Made by a program: the position numbers and the translations under genes
In this document: positions 1-8,047 of the stretch, in pieces
How the letters are laid out: the number at the start of each line of letters is the position of its first letter
How positions within the stretch are numbered: position 1 is the stretch's first letter
The notes under the pieces: generated by a model
Seen by the model: only the letters and a program-made list of their open reading frames with translations
Told to the model about the DNA's origin: nothing
Database searches by the model: none
Source: a virus
Direction: 5' to 3' (one strand)
Length of the DNA: 37,024 nt
IMG/VR virus record: IMGVR_UViG_3300044633_000612
Location: 1 to 37,024 of that record

Positions 1-380
1 TTCAACATAATGTCAATATCTTCTTTAGAAGCTTTGCTTTCAATTAACTTGTTCAATTCTGCCTTTGAATTGTCATTCTTGGCATTGTAATAAGCAGCTA
101 AATCTTCAGCAGAGCCATTCTCAATTAGCTCAGTTAATTTCTCAGCAGATAATTCTTTGAACTTTCCTTCTACCATAAATACTGGGAGAACAGTTGCTAA
201 GGAGATTCCAGCGCCTATTGCAGCACCCTTGTCCATCTTGCTGAAGTCAGCATTGGCAATTCCTATTCCGGCAAATAACATCACTACAAATAACAAGAAA
301 CGTCCTAGAGACTGCTTCTTCTTTGCATGACTGATTTTTAATGTGTTTGAGTTACAAACTTTGTAATTAAGCTCTTTCAT
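1..380 (-). CDS. Major capsid protein, N-terminal part (copy A, cut by window edge)
   Basis: This is the 5' end of a second copy of the capsid gene found complete at 35051-36547; its 3' end lies beyond the left edge. The start ATG at 378-380 has the same leader (AACCAAAATCAAAATG) as the complete copy. About 126 codons are visible, covering the basic N-terminus, two hydrophobic segments and the start of the helical delta-like region. Six bases differ from the other copy. Three change residues (Ala26 to Gly, Ser42 to Ala, Ile64 to Val), all in or next to the hydrophobic segments; three are silent. It follows the protease gene in the usual portal-protease-capsid order, so it is probably the same locus reached again after closing the circle rather than a true paralogue. 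Confidence 0.85.
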   Translation of the reverse strand, partial: MKELNYKVCNSNTLKISHAKKKQSLGRFLLFVVMLFAGIGIANADFSKMDKGAAIGAGISLATVLPVFMVEGKFKELSAEKLTELIENGSAEDLAAYYNAKNDNSKAELNKLIESKASKEDIDIML

Positions 381-857
381 TTTGATTTTGGTTTTAGATT
401 TGGTTTTTAATTAATTTAGATAATAATTGTTTGGTTTTTACTCTTGCTTCTTGCAGTGATTTCTCGGCTGCTGCTTTTTGAGTGGCGTCTGCCGGCTCAA
501 TTTCTTTTGGTATGTTGACAGATATAGTAGGAGTGGCGTAGTTGCTTCCTTTTAATACTGCGGAACCTTCAATGATTTTTGCTTCAGTTACTGCCCAAAA
601 ATGACCTTCTGATTCAATGTCAGATTTGTTAGCTACAAAAGGGAAATACTTGTCCCAGTTTGCTTTTTCTTCAGCAAAATATTTGTCAGTAGTGTTCAAG
701 CATAGGAATAGATTAATATATCTCATTCCTACTGAATGCTCTTTCACCCATCCTTGAATGTACTGATTAAACATGAACTCATTTCTGTTCTTGTTGATAG
801 CAGCTTCAAAGATGAGAGCTTCTGTCTCTCCGTCTAGCTCAACTCCTAAGACATCCC
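1..857. repeat. Terminal duplication, left copy (pairs with 36168-37024)
   Basis: Bases 1-857 align without gaps to 36168-37024 at a constant offset of 36,167. By hand count, 1-470 has about 7 mismatches (98.5% identity) and 471-857 about 94 (roughly 76%). The duplicated block covers the first 126 codons of the capsid gene and the C-terminal half of the prohead protease gene. Confidence 0.95.
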
Positions 858-1245
858 AGTTCATCTTCTTAGTGAATGCTTTAACAGTGTCACTGATGAC
901 AGAGCTGAAGTTCATTCTATGCTCTTGCAACAGATAAAAACCTTTAGGAGCATCTTTCAGAGACTTCTTCCATATTCCCGGGATATGACAGTCATCATGA
1001 GAATCTACTATGTTAGTTGTGTTTATAACAACTTTCACAAGGATTTCATCTACTTCTATGGGAACAAGAGCTTCCGTCTCACTGAGAGCTTTAAAAGCAC
1101 CTTCTTTCTTATATTCAGTTGGTAGAGCAAATGAAACACATTCAGCATATTTAATAGCTGACTTCTTACTGTCAACAATTAGCTGCTTGTTCTGTTTCAA
1201 GAACTTGAACTTTTCTTCTTTACTTTTGAACTGAGGTAGATTCAT
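394..1245 (-). CDS. Prohead maturation protease (HK97/S78-like), copy A
   Basis: A 283-aa protein between portal and capsid genes, the normal place for the protease that removes the scaffold-like delta domain from capsid subunits during prohead maturation. Family resemblance includes the N-terminal strand region with DSHDDC (81-86), a likely catalytic His in LLQEH (H109), and a C-terminal segment IIEGSAVLKGSN with S228 in the position of the S78 nucleophile. The last 40 residues are Lys/Gln/Ala-rich and probably helical. A partial, diverged copy (about 86% identical over 126 residues) is at 36561-37024. The start ATG follows an A-rich leader and overlaps a 35-codon ORF upstream. The assignment is by motif and synteny; catalytic residues are inferred. 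Confidence 0.82.
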   Translation of the reverse strand: MNLPQFKSKEEKFKFLKQNKQLIVDSKKSAIKYAECVSFALPTEYKKEGAFKALSETEALVPIEVDEILVKVVINTTNIVDSHDDCHIPGIWKKSLKDAPKGFYLLQEHRMNFSSVISDTVKAFTKKMNWDVLGVELDGETEALIFEAAINKNRNEFMFNQYIQGWVKEHSVGMRYINLFLCLNTTDKYFAEEKANWDKYFPFVANKSDIESEGHFWAVTEAKIIEGSAVLKGSNYATPTISVNIPKEIEPADATQKAAAEKSLQEARVKTKQLLSKLIKNQI

Positions 1246-1327
1246 TTTTATTTACTATTTTATTAAGTTTAGCGGCAGTTCTAGCTTTTAGCTGCTCTTT
1301 CTGTTTTTTAGTTAGTTGCTTTCCCAT
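1220..1327 (-). CDS. Small Lys-rich protein (35 aa) ahead of protease gene
   Basis: A 35-codon ORF (begins MGKQLTKKQKEQ, ends STSVQK) fills the gap between portal and protease genes. It overlaps the first 26 bases of the protease gene in another frame. It is highly basic and probably helical; no family was recognised. Its ATG lies four bases after a TATATTTG promoter-like box, so it could be the first, leaderless cistron of a protease-capsid transcript. It may instead be a short translated leader coupling ribosomes to the protease start. Support is its position and promoter alignment only. Confidence 0.45.
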   Translation of the reverse strand: MGKQLTKKQKEQLKARTAAKLNKIVNKNESTSVQK

Positions 1328-1331
1328 GTTG

Positions 1332-1339
1332 CAAATATA
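1332..1339 (-). promoter_or_regulatory. Putative promoter -7 box TATATTTG, leaderless type
   Basis: On the minus strand this reads TTATATTTGCAAC-ATG. TATATTTG matches the Bacteroidetes -7 consensus TAnnTTTG, and the ATG of the 35-aa ORF begins four bases later, about where transcription would start. The same ten-base core, TTATATTTGC, occurs before the portal gene (2661-2670) and the 306-aa tail gene (23537-23546). No convincing -33 TTG is visible. Confidence 0.5.
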
Positions 1340-1346
1340 ATCAATT

Positions 1347-2639
1347 TTAGGACTGGCTTGAAGTAGCACCTATCTCAGAAGCTAAAGTTGTTGAAATAAT
1401 TAACTTGTCAGCATTCTCATCAGTTGAGATTTCTTCTCCGAGCTTCAATCTCACTTCATTAGCAGTATAGATTCCTTTTATCTTCAAATCTGCTAAGATA
1501 GTTGACTTCTCTTTCAAGTTCTCTTGTAGGCATTCAACTTTACTGAAATCTTGTCTCATTCTTACTCTTTTGCCGGGAAAGTGATTTGAGCAGAGATAAG
1601 AAGAATAGCTTTCACTCATCTTGTCAGAAAGTGGAATGATGCAATTTGTGAACATAGCTTTCTCAGCTTCTACTCTGTTATTGAATGTCTTGTTGGCTGG
1701 GTCATTGAACAAGCTTGAATCTAGTCCTAAAACATTGCAGAGAGTTCTAGTTGTGACAACCCCTTTCTCTAGCAACTGCAAGTCAGAGGGGCTCAACCCA
1801 ATAGGAATGTATTTCAAAGCTTTATTAGTTGTGATAATCTGACCAAACTTCCTAGCTCCTCCAAATCTATTTCTGAGTTTGTCATCTATCACTTTAACTT
1901 CATCTGGAAGCAGTGGGACATTTGATTCATCAGATAACAACCCAACAACTGCTCTATTCCCTAAGATAGAAGCATCAGCAGTCCATCTCTCATTGCCTAC
2001 TTGAACAACATTTGCAGCTACTTGAATTGGACTTAATCCATAGTTAAATCTCTGAACATTGGGATTGTAGAATCTAATATGCTTGATTTCTTTCTCAGTG
2101 TAAGTTCTTTGACTAGCTCCAAGAGAAAATTGATAGATAATCTCTGGATTGAAGAAGTCTTGATTCATGTTATAAATGTTGATGCAATTTGATGGCAATA
2201 CTTCTAGAGATTCAATCAGTTGACTGTTCAATCTAGTTCCGCCTGACAAGTAGGTATTCCCAGTGATGAGCAAGTAAAGCAGAGACATTTCTTCAATGTC
2301 ATTCCAAGTATATCCTTTTAACAGATTGGGTTCATCTAACAGTTCATGAAGTGATGTGTTTCTAAGCTCTATCCATGCTCCTTGACTGTCTTGTTGTTCT
2401 ATAATCCAAGGAATAGATTTGCTGATGTCAACAATCTTCTTCACAATAGAAAAGACATCAACATTTTTCAAATATCCATCATTAATTTGAGCATTTGAAT
2501 TGTTTTCAAAGTTCAAAGGTATCCAACTACCAAATAGACTTTGCAAAGTTTGTCTATCCTGCTCAGTTAGTGGGATTGAGTTATTAAATCCGAGAGCTTT
2601 TATAGCTATTTTTCCAATCACTTTCTGAATGTAATTCAC
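1347..2639 (-). CDS. Portal protein (HK97-type)
   Basis: A 430-aa protein resembling the Phage_portal family that forms the dodecameric DNA-entry ring at one capsid vertex. Supporting segments include YLLITGNTYLSG (near 122-133), a NYGLSPIQVAANVV stretch (near 199-212) and a C-terminal stem-like region with KTFNNRVEAEKAMF (near 318-331). Length fits the roughly 400-residue HK97-type portals. It sits directly between large terminase and prohead protease. The initiation codon read here is GTG at 2637-2639, 23 bases after a TATATTTG promoter-like box; an ATG one base upstream is out of frame. Confidence 0.88.
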   Translation of the reverse strand: MNYIQKVIGKIAIKALGFNNSIPLTEQDRQTLQSLFGSWIPLNFENNSNAQINDGYLKNVDVFSIVKKIVDISKSIPWIIEQQDSQGAWIELRNTSLHELLDEPNLLKGYTWNDIEEMSLLYLLITGNTYLSGGTRLNSQLIESLEVLPSNCINIYNMNQDFFNPEIIYQFSLGASQRTYTEKEIKHIRFYNPNVQRFNYGLSPIQVAANVVQVGNERWTADASILGNRAVVGLLSDESNVPLLPDEVKVIDDKLRNRFGGARKFGQIITTNKALKYIPIGLSPSDLQLLEKGVVTTRTLCNVLGLDSSLFNDPANKTFNNRVEAEKAMFTNCIIPLSDKMSESYSSYLCSNHFPGKRVRMRQDFSKVECLQENLKEKSTILADLKIKGIYTANEVRLKLGEEISTDENADKLIISTTLASEIGATSSQS

Positions 2640-2661
2640 ATTAATAAGATTTAAGTTTGTG

Positions 2662-2669
2662 CAAATATA
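2662..2669 (-). promoter_or_regulatory. Putative promoter -7 box TATATTTG upstream of portal gene
   Basis: The minus strand reads TTATATTTGCAC in the 60-bp gap between large terminase and portal genes, matching TAnnTTTG. The expected start of transcription is about 18 bases before the GTG of the portal gene. It shares a ten-base core with the boxes at 1331-1340 and 23537-23546. A -33 element is not evident. Confidence 0.45.
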
Positions 2670-2699
2670 ATTTATTTTAAGCTTAACCTAAGCAGTTAG

Positions 2700-3896
2700 T
2701 TAATCACTGCTAATAGCTAGAGAGCTTTGAGGAACTAGATAATCAAATCCATATCTAGCTGGGTCAATTTGATGGTTCCAGGCGTCAATCGGCATCTCTG
2801 ACCTCTTATCATGCCAAACATATCTTCTCAGCTCATTGATAGTGTTCAAGCTATCAGCAGTGACTATGATTTCAAAGTCCTGCATTCTTTTGATGCCGTT
2901 TCTGACTGAATCCGGGCCTTTTCTTGCTGGAATAATATTGATGTTTTTTGAACGGATATCATTGATAGTTCTTGGGTCAGCAGAGTCAGCTATTATCAGT
3001 GAGTTAGGCTTGTCTAGATGGTATTTGATTAGCTCAATGAGCTGATTAGTTGAGTTGCCTGTTTTATAGAACTTTTCTTGAAGATAGATTTTGCTTCTTT
3101 TCCTGTCAACTGCCACTCTGACCATACTGTCCGGGTCATTGCTGAACCCAAAGTCTAGTCCATAAACTGATGGAATAGTCTCATCAAACTCTCCTATCAC
3201 CCAGTTCTGAAAGATAGCTCCTTGAAGAACTCCTACTTTGCCATCAACATAGACTTTGCACCAGTTAGCCCAAAAGATGTTCTTGATGTTAGTTGGGTCA
3301 TCTCTGTCCGCTGCTGGGTCATGATAAGCTTTGTCAATCTTGATGTTAATTTCTGCAAGAATCTCTTTTGGTAGAGCTTCATTGTCTTTGTAAGTGAGCA
3401 GCAAGAACTCAGAGTCATGGTCAGGAATTACTTCAGTATGAGCCCAAAAAGGATTGTCAGGATTGAAGTCAATCCAAGTCTGCTTAGAACGTACCATCAG
3501 AGCATCAGCAATGACAAAATCAATGTGGTTAGCTTCATTGATGAACAAGATGTCTCTTTTCCCAGCAGCTTTAGCTTTCCCGGCGCTATCAAAAGCAGTG
3601 AATTGAATCAGAGTATCATTGAAGAATTTATATTCCATAGGATTCATTCTCCAGCTACTTTCATTCCATCTATTAGTATCTTCCATGACATCTTTGAAGA
3701 TTCTTGCAGCTCCGTTCTTGACTGCTGGAATGCTCTCTGCAACTACTGTGATGACTGACCTTGGGTTCTTAGTTGCCCAGTCTATCAGAATTGGGATAAT
3801 CCCATAAGTCTTCCCAGCAGAAGTTCCGCCTTGAATGACTTTCTTTCTTCCAGTCATTGCTAGAAGCTTGTTGATTGCAGTTGTTCTTTGAAACAT
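2700..3896 (-). CDS. terL: Terminase large subunit (packaging ATPase/nuclease)
   Basis: A 398-aa packaging motor, probably of the Terminase_3/PBSX type. The N-terminal ATPase has Walker A GGTSAGKT at 23-30 and Walker B DILFINE at 115-121. The C-terminal RNase-H-like nuclease has acidic residues at YGLDFGF (D248), IIADSADP (D304, D307) and QIDPARYGFDY (D378, D385). Both halves appear intact. It pumps DNA into the prohead through the portal and cuts the concatemer. It follows a 69-aa ORF by 12 bases, after the small terminase gene, and precedes the portal gene, the classic packaging order. Overlapping plus-strand ORFs are its shadows. Confidence 0.95.
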   Translation of the reverse strand: MFQRTTAINKLLAMTGRKKVIQGGTSAGKTYGIIPILIDWATKNPRSVITVVAESIPAVKNGAARIFKDVMEDTNRWNESSWRMNPMEYKFFNDTLIQFTAFDSAGKAKAAGKRDILFINEANHIDFVIADALMVRSKQTWIDFNPDNPFWAHTEVIPDHDSEFLLLTYKDNEALPKEILAEINIKIDKAYHDPAADRDDPTNIKNIFWANWCKVYVDGKVGVLQGAIFQNWVIGEFDETIPSVYGLDFGFSNDPDSMVRVAVDRKRSKIYLQEKFYKTGNSTNQLIELIKYHLDKPNSLIIADSADPRTINDIRSKNINIIPARKGPDSVRNGIKRMQDFEIIVTADSLNTINELRRYVWHDKRSEMPIDAWNHQIDPARYGFDYLVPQSSLAISSD

Positions 3897-3908
3897 AGTT
3901 AGGATTTA

Positions 3909-4118
3909 TTATTGTCTTATGTGTTTTATTATAATGTCAATAGCTTCTGATAGAACAGAAGGTTGAATTTGCTCTATTTCAGCTCCTTTGCGCCACTTTT
4001 GATGCTTCTCTAATATATTAACGGCATCAGTTAGATTCATGCTCTTAAATGAGCTTATTTTGTTTCTTTTGTTTATCAGCCTCTTTTCTGCTTCTAAAAT
4101 TGCTTTTATATCTTTCAT
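3909..4118 (-). CDS. Hypothetical protein (69 aa) between terminase genes
   Basis: A small, charged, mostly helical protein starting MKDIKAILEAEKRLI and containing EKHQKWRKGAEIEQ. It begins two bases after the small terminase stop and ends 12 bases before the large terminase start, so it is probably translationally coupled to both. No family was recognised. Similar small ORFs often sit between or beside terminase genes, but its role in packaging is only inferred from position. Confidence 0.72.
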   Translation of the reverse strand: MKDIKAILEAEKRLINKRNKISSFKSMNLTDAVNILEKHQKWRKGAEIEQIQPSVLSEAIDIIIKHIRQ

Positions 4119-4119
4119 T

Positions 4120-4638
4120 TTACTTCATGTGTAACAGAGGAGGATTGTCAATGTTGATGACATTTGCCTCAGGAAATAGAGGCTGCTCTTGAATGACTCT
4201 GACATTAGCTTCAATCGGTTTGTGACTTCCGTCCATCCTGTTCAGTTCATTGATTGCTGCTTTGATTTCACTAAATGAGGGCTTTGTCACATACGGATAG
4301 GCAATTCCTTCAAAGAATGCTTCTTGCACAATAGTCATCTCTCCTCTGATAATCTTTGTCAGTATTTGCATCCTCTCAGTTGCTGAAGCAATAGAGCCAT
4401 CTGCTATGTTGTTTGCAGTTTCTTTGTTAGCTAGAGCAACTATCTGAGCCAGTTCATTCTGATACTGCTTGATTCCGTCTTGAACAAGCGGCATCAGCAT
4501 CAGCATAGATGAACAAGTTGAAGCTGAACTTCTGTTCTTTGTCCCGAAAGCTTGAACATAGGCATCAGTCTGAGTAAGCCCTTGAACAACTAGCCGACAG
4601 AACTCTCTCTGCTTTAAATTTAATGTCTTCCTTATCAT
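4120..4638 (-). CDS. terS: Terminase small subunit
   Basis: A 172-aa DNA-recognition subunit. The N-terminus has the helix-turn-helix pattern of the Terminase_2-like small subunits: LNLKQREFCRLVVQG followed by LTQTDAYVQAFG (residues about 6-32), then a helical region likely to form the oligomerisation core. It would select phage DNA and stimulate the large subunit. The gene order (small terminase, 69-aa ORF, large terminase, portal) supports the call. A weak TAATTTTG box lies at 4662-4669 upstream, without a good -33 element. Confidence 0.85.
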   Translation of the reverse strand: MIRKTLNLKQREFCRLVVQGLTQTDAYVQAFGTKNRSSASTCSSMLMLMPLVQDGIKQYQNELAQIVALANKETANNIADGSIASATERMQILTKIIRGEMTIVQEAFFEGIAYPYVTKPSFSEIKAAINELNRMDGSHKPIEANVRVIQEQPLFPEANVINIDNPPLLHMK

Positions 4639-4676
4639 AATTAAACCGTTTTAGGATTATACAAAATTACTATTTA

Positions 4677-5171
4677 TTACTTCAATTCCATTATACCTAG
4701 ATACTGTTTATGGAAGTCTTCAAATGTTTTAGCTATGATATAGATAGCTCCAGAAGCTTCTGTCTTAGCTTGGTATTTCTTTTGAGCTTCTGATTGTCTA
4801 TCAGCTCCGAATTTGACTTCAATCATGACTGGAATTGCAAATCTCATCTGACTGGGTTTAATTTTAGCATGAATGTCAGCAGTTCCGGCAGTTCCCGTTC
4901 CGGGTATAAACTTTCCGCTTCCAATCTTCTTCTTTTGTCCCATCACATTCTCAACAATTTGAGAGTCATCAATGTATCTGCCCATGTTCTTGATTCTTTC
5001 TGCTTGATGTCCTTCAGAAGTTAAGAAAGTGCAAATTGCTTCTTCAAGAGCATTGGCTGAGTTGTCAGATTGTTTCTTGCAGTAGATAGTTTCTTGAGCT
5101 TCCGCAGGCCAATGAGAATATTTTGCTCTCTTGAGCTTCATTAGGTGTTCATTTAGTTCTTTTATGTTCAT
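4677..5171 (-). CDS. VRR-NUC-type nuclease
   Basis: A 164-aa PD-(D/E)XK nuclease of the VRR-NUC kind. The C-terminal half carries GTADIHA (D99), IEVKFG (E118, K120) and SEAQKKYQ (Q130), the D...ExK...Q arrangement of this family; E43 or E44 in ALEEAICTFL is a plausible N-terminal metal ligand. Phage VRR-NUC proteins are thought to act on structured DNA such as branched replication intermediates. It is the first gene after the iteron-bearing non-coding region and precedes the terminase genes, so a role in trimming DNA before packaging is reasonable. Substrate is inferred. Confidence 0.82.
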   Translation of the reverse strand: MNIKELNEHLMKLKRAKYSHWPAEAQETIYCKKQSDNSANALEEAICTFLTSEGHQAERIKNMGRYIDDSQIVENVMGQKKKIGSGKFIPGTGTAGTADIHAKIKPSQMRFAIPVMIEVKFGADRQSEAQKKYQAKTEASGAIYIIAKTFEDFHKQYLGIMELK

Positions 5172-5230
5172 GTTCTTAGGTGTTATAGTGTTTATGGTAC
5201 TTGTTTATTTAACTAGCTGAGAATCAACAT

Positions 5231-5510
5231 TGTAAAAAGTCATTAAAGTTTTTACAAGTTTTTACATACTTTTTACAATTTTTTTACAAGCTATACTCTC
5301 CATTATTACTTAAAAAAATAGAGAAAAGTAGTGTTTTGTAAAAAGTTAGAGCAAAAAAAGTTCATAGATTTTTCATTTTTATAAGAAGTTTGTTTTTGCT
5401 TTTTTTTCCCGGAAATTGTCATTTTTTTCATAAGTTGCTGATTGTTAGTTGTTTATTTGTAAAAAAGTTGTAAAAACCATGTAAAAAGTTGTAAAAAGTT
5501 GTAAAAAACC
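5231..5510. repeat. Two inverted arrays of TGTAAAAA iterons; putative replication origin or operator
   Basis: This is the only stretch over 300 bases (5172-5517) without a gene. Four TTTTTACA copies begin at 5249, 5259, 5270 and 5281. Five copies of the complement, TGTAAAAA, have their G at about 5459, 5470, 5481, 5491 and 5501. Spacing is 10-11 bases within each array, about one helical turn. Single copies lie near 5231 and 5338. The arrays face each other across about 170 bases of very A/T-rich DNA containing a CCCGG island. It lies immediately 3' of the helicase gene. Phased, inverted arrays suggest binding of an initiator or regulator and DNA unwinding; function is inferred. Confidence 0.6.
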
Positions 5511-5517
5511 ACCTATT

Positions 5518-7137
5518 TTAGAACAAGTCTTCATCTTGATTTGAACTAGCATTGTGAATGATTTTGTTGATTGTCTCTGTTACATCTTCCATCTGAGGGA
5601 GTTTTGTGTCTTCTTGAGCATTAAAAATGAATGGCTGCCCTACTTTTGGAGCTGAGCTAGTGTCACCAAATGAATAATATCTCTCAACTCCTTCAGTTAG
5701 GTCTAGCTTCATTTCATCTTTCAGAACTTTCCTGATGTAAGTGACAGAGATTTGATTGTTATTTGCAAACCATTTCTCTTTGACATCTTTAGCAGTTGCA
5801 TGAATTGTCTTAGCTGCAAAATTGTTGAAGAAGTCTTCAGCAAAATATTCAATCTCTTTTCTGAGAGTTGAATGAGATTCAAGCTTGACTCTTTGCAGAG
5901 ATTCAGTTGCAATCTCATCTTGAGTGAACACCATTCTAGACTTGCTGAAGTCAACTTCTGGAAGTTGAGTCAAGAATCTGAGAAAGAGAGGAATCTCTGT
6001 GAACAAGTCAAGCTCAATGTTTGTGTTCTTAGTTCCTTCAATGGGTTTGATTTTTCTGACCCAAAATCTGATTTCTTCTTCATCAATCCTCATGAAGTCA
6101 GTTTCTTTGTTAGTACAGACAATCACTTTCCCGAAGAAAGGTACGGCATAATGAGAGACAAACTTCTGAGATACTGACATTGTCTTTGCAGTTGCAATAG
6201 ACTTCAGCTTCTCAATGACATGAGCTTTGTCAATCACAGTTTCATCAACCATAATGATGTTCTTTGTTGCATAACCATCATTAAAATTAGACATTAAATC
6301 TGCTGGGTTGATGAGAGTTGAGTTCTCTCCGAAAATCATTTGAATCCAGTTCAGAAAGGTTGTCTTGCCCGTTTCTCTTTGTGTTGAGACAAGAGCTAAG
6401 ACTGGGAGAATCTGTCTAGGAAACTCATAGAGAATTTTCATGTACTTGAGTCCTAGTTGCCACTGCTCTCCGAAGATGTGAGTTATCAGCTTGAGAGTTG
6501 TTGGGATATGTTCTGCTAGAACATCTTTTGAAGCTGGGTCATGAGAGAACTTTGAATAAAGGTTATAACAGTTCTTATAGACCGGCAGATATTGAACATT
6601 ATTAGGAAGAATAGTAAAGTCATCAAATTTGAAGATTCTGCTGAGAAGCTGCTTTCCGTGGTCTTCTTTAATCTCATCTTTTTTCCAGGGCTTGAGAATA
6701 GTGTTTATTGCTTCATATCTGTCTGATTTAGTTATTACTTTGAAATAGTCAGTTCCTACTCTGATATATGGAATTTCAGACTTCATCAGTTGAAATGAGA
6801 CATAAGACATTGCAGCAAAATAATCTCCTTTAAACATTACTGAAGACAGAAGCATGAACTTTGAAATCTTGCTACCTTTCGCTAAGTCATACTCATTGTC
6901 TTTGACAACATCAACAAGACCATTATTAAGTATGAATGTAGCTTTGTTCAAATCTTTAGTCAAGTCTTTAGGATTGATGAGAGCAGCTTCATTCTCATTG
7001 ATAGCATTGAAGTTCTTGAGCCCTTCAAAAATAGAGATAAAGTTTCCATAAAAGTTGAAATAATCTACTGGGTTGAGATGCGGACTTGACTCTAGTTTGA
7101 GGAATTTGCTTGAGTCTTTATTTTTATTTTCATTCAT
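5518..7137 (-). CDS. Replicative helicase, SF3/DUF5906-type
   Basis: A 539-aa protein whose central ATPase has Walker A STQRETGKTT (251-260) and Walker B IIMVDE (294-299), followed by a segment ending TNKETDFMRID with the pattern of phage D5/DUF5906 helicases. The N-terminal 230 residues show no recognised motif; the C-terminal 130 are charged and could carry a winged-helix loader. It would unwind DNA at the fork. The gene starts four bases after the primase-like gene, so the pair resembles the primase-helicase fusion of other phages split in two. The iteron region follows directly. Confidence 0.85.
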   Translation of the reverse strand: MNENKNKDSSKFLKLESSPHLNPVDYFNFYGNFISIFEGLKNFNAINENEAALINPKDLTKDLNKATFILNNGLVDVVKDNEYDLAKGSKISKFMLLSSVMFKGDYFAAMSYVSFQLMKSEIPYIRVGTDYFKVITKSDRYEAINTILKPWKKDEIKEDHGKQLLSRIFKFDDFTILPNNVQYLPVYKNCYNLYSKFSHDPASKDVLAEHIPTTLKLITHIFGEQWQLGLKYMKILYEFPRQILPVLALVSTQRETGKTTFLNWIQMIFGENSTLINPADLMSNFNDGYATKNIIMVDETVIDKAHVIEKLKSIATAKTMSVSQKFVSHYAVPFFGKVIVCTNKETDFMRIDEEEIRFWVRKIKPIEGTKNTNIELDLFTEIPLFLRFLTQLPEVDFSKSRMVFTQDEIATESLQRVKLESHSTLRKEIEYFAEDFFNNFAAKTIHATAKDVKEKWFANNNQISVTYIRKVLKDEMKLDLTEGVERYYSFGDTSSAPKVGQPFIFNAQEDTKLPQMEDVTETINKIIHNASSNQDEDLF

Positions 7138-7141
7138 TTTG

Positions 7142-8047
7142 TTAGTTGTTGTTAGTTAAATAGGCTGGGCTAGACATTCCTTGTTTAATCATAGTCTCAG
7201 AAGTTTTAATGTAAACAGAAGCTTTTTGACAAAGATATGAATTTGAGTTAATCATGTTTTTAAGAGCATCAGCAGCATCAGCTTCAACAATATAACCAGC
7301 GCCAACATAGCCTCCCATCAAGTAGGCTGCTGCTCTTAATTGCGGGTGTCCATTGTCAACAATAGCATCAATCTTCTTGCTGATAATCTTCTCAACTACA
7401 TTAGTCTTGTCAGTGATAATGTATTGCTTGACTTGAGGTGCTTGAATTTTAGTTATTTTCTTTGTCCAAGTAGTTGCATTCTGGCGGATTAAAATGTCTT
7501 TGTCATAGCTGATGAACATTGGGAGAATGCAATTTTTGGGAGCAGTATCAAATCCGTTATAGATATTGAGTTTATTTTCGATGGCATTAAAGTAATCTTT
7601 GAACTCAGAAACATTCTCACAAATAGGAATCTTGACTAAAGCTCTGACTCCGTGCCTAGAAGCAGAGAGCCAAGCAGCAATGATGAAATCATGTTCATCA
7701 AAGAGATACTGTTTGAACTCAGCAGCATTGTCAAGCTCTAAATGGTCAAAGTCAAGCACTAGAAGACCAGTGAATTTATTGATGTTTGAATATTTTCTAG
7801 TGCCTTCTTTGTAGCTCTGTGAATGATTGAGAAGAATGCAAGGAGTGAATGAGTAGAGCTTTGTTTTAAGCTGCTGCTTTGTCTTCATATCTTTGCATTC
7901 TTCAGCAATCCTAATCTGTTCAAATATATTTCTAATATCTACCTTAGGAGCTTTAATAGCATTCAAGACATAGTCAAGAGAAACAGACCCAAGAGGGAAT
8001 GATTTCTGAATGTCAGCTTCATAGAAATTGAAAATAATATCTTTCAT
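7142..8047 (-). CDS. Primase-like protein, BT4734/VirE N-terminal family
   Basis: A 301-aa protein with the hallmarks of the BT4734-like (VirE-N) domain, related to archaeo-eukaryotic primases: FTGLLVLDFDHL (acidic pair near 99-101), WLSASRHGVRALVKI (near 126-140) and FDTAPKNCILPMFISYD (near 183-199). This family is characteristic of Bacteroidetes and their mobile elements, usually fused to or next to a DUF5906/D5 helicase, exactly as here. It probably lays primers at the phage origin. The last 90 residues are helical. Its start overlaps the 64-aa gene by four bases. Confidence 0.8.
   Translation of the reverse strand: MKDIIFNFYEADIQKSFPLGSVSLDYVLNAIKAPKVDIRNIFEQIRIAEECKDMKTKQQLKTKLYSFTPCILLNHSQSYKEGTRKYSNINKFTGLLVLDFDHLELDNAAEFKQYLFDEHDFIIAAWLSASRHGVRALVKIPICENVSEFKDYFNAIENKLNIYNGFDTAPKNCILPMFISYDKDILIRQNATTWTKKITKIQAPQVKQYIITDKTNVVEKIISKKIDAIVDNGHPQLRAAAYLMGGYVGAGYIVEADAADALKNMINSNSYLCQKASVYIKTSETMIKQGMSSPAYLTNNN

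Noticed and set aside
3417-3758. Plus-strand ORF of 113 codons
   Set aside because: It lies wholly opposite the large terminase, which has intact motifs; no leader or promoter on that strand.
4662-4669. TAATTTTG box upstream of the small terminase gene
   Set aside because: Fits TAnnTTTG loosely but has no -33 element and differs from the repeated core; too weak to list as a promoter.
5231-5510. TGTAAAAA repeats as a CRISPR array
   Set aside because: Units are 8-9 bases at 10-11-base spacing, far too short for repeat-spacer units.
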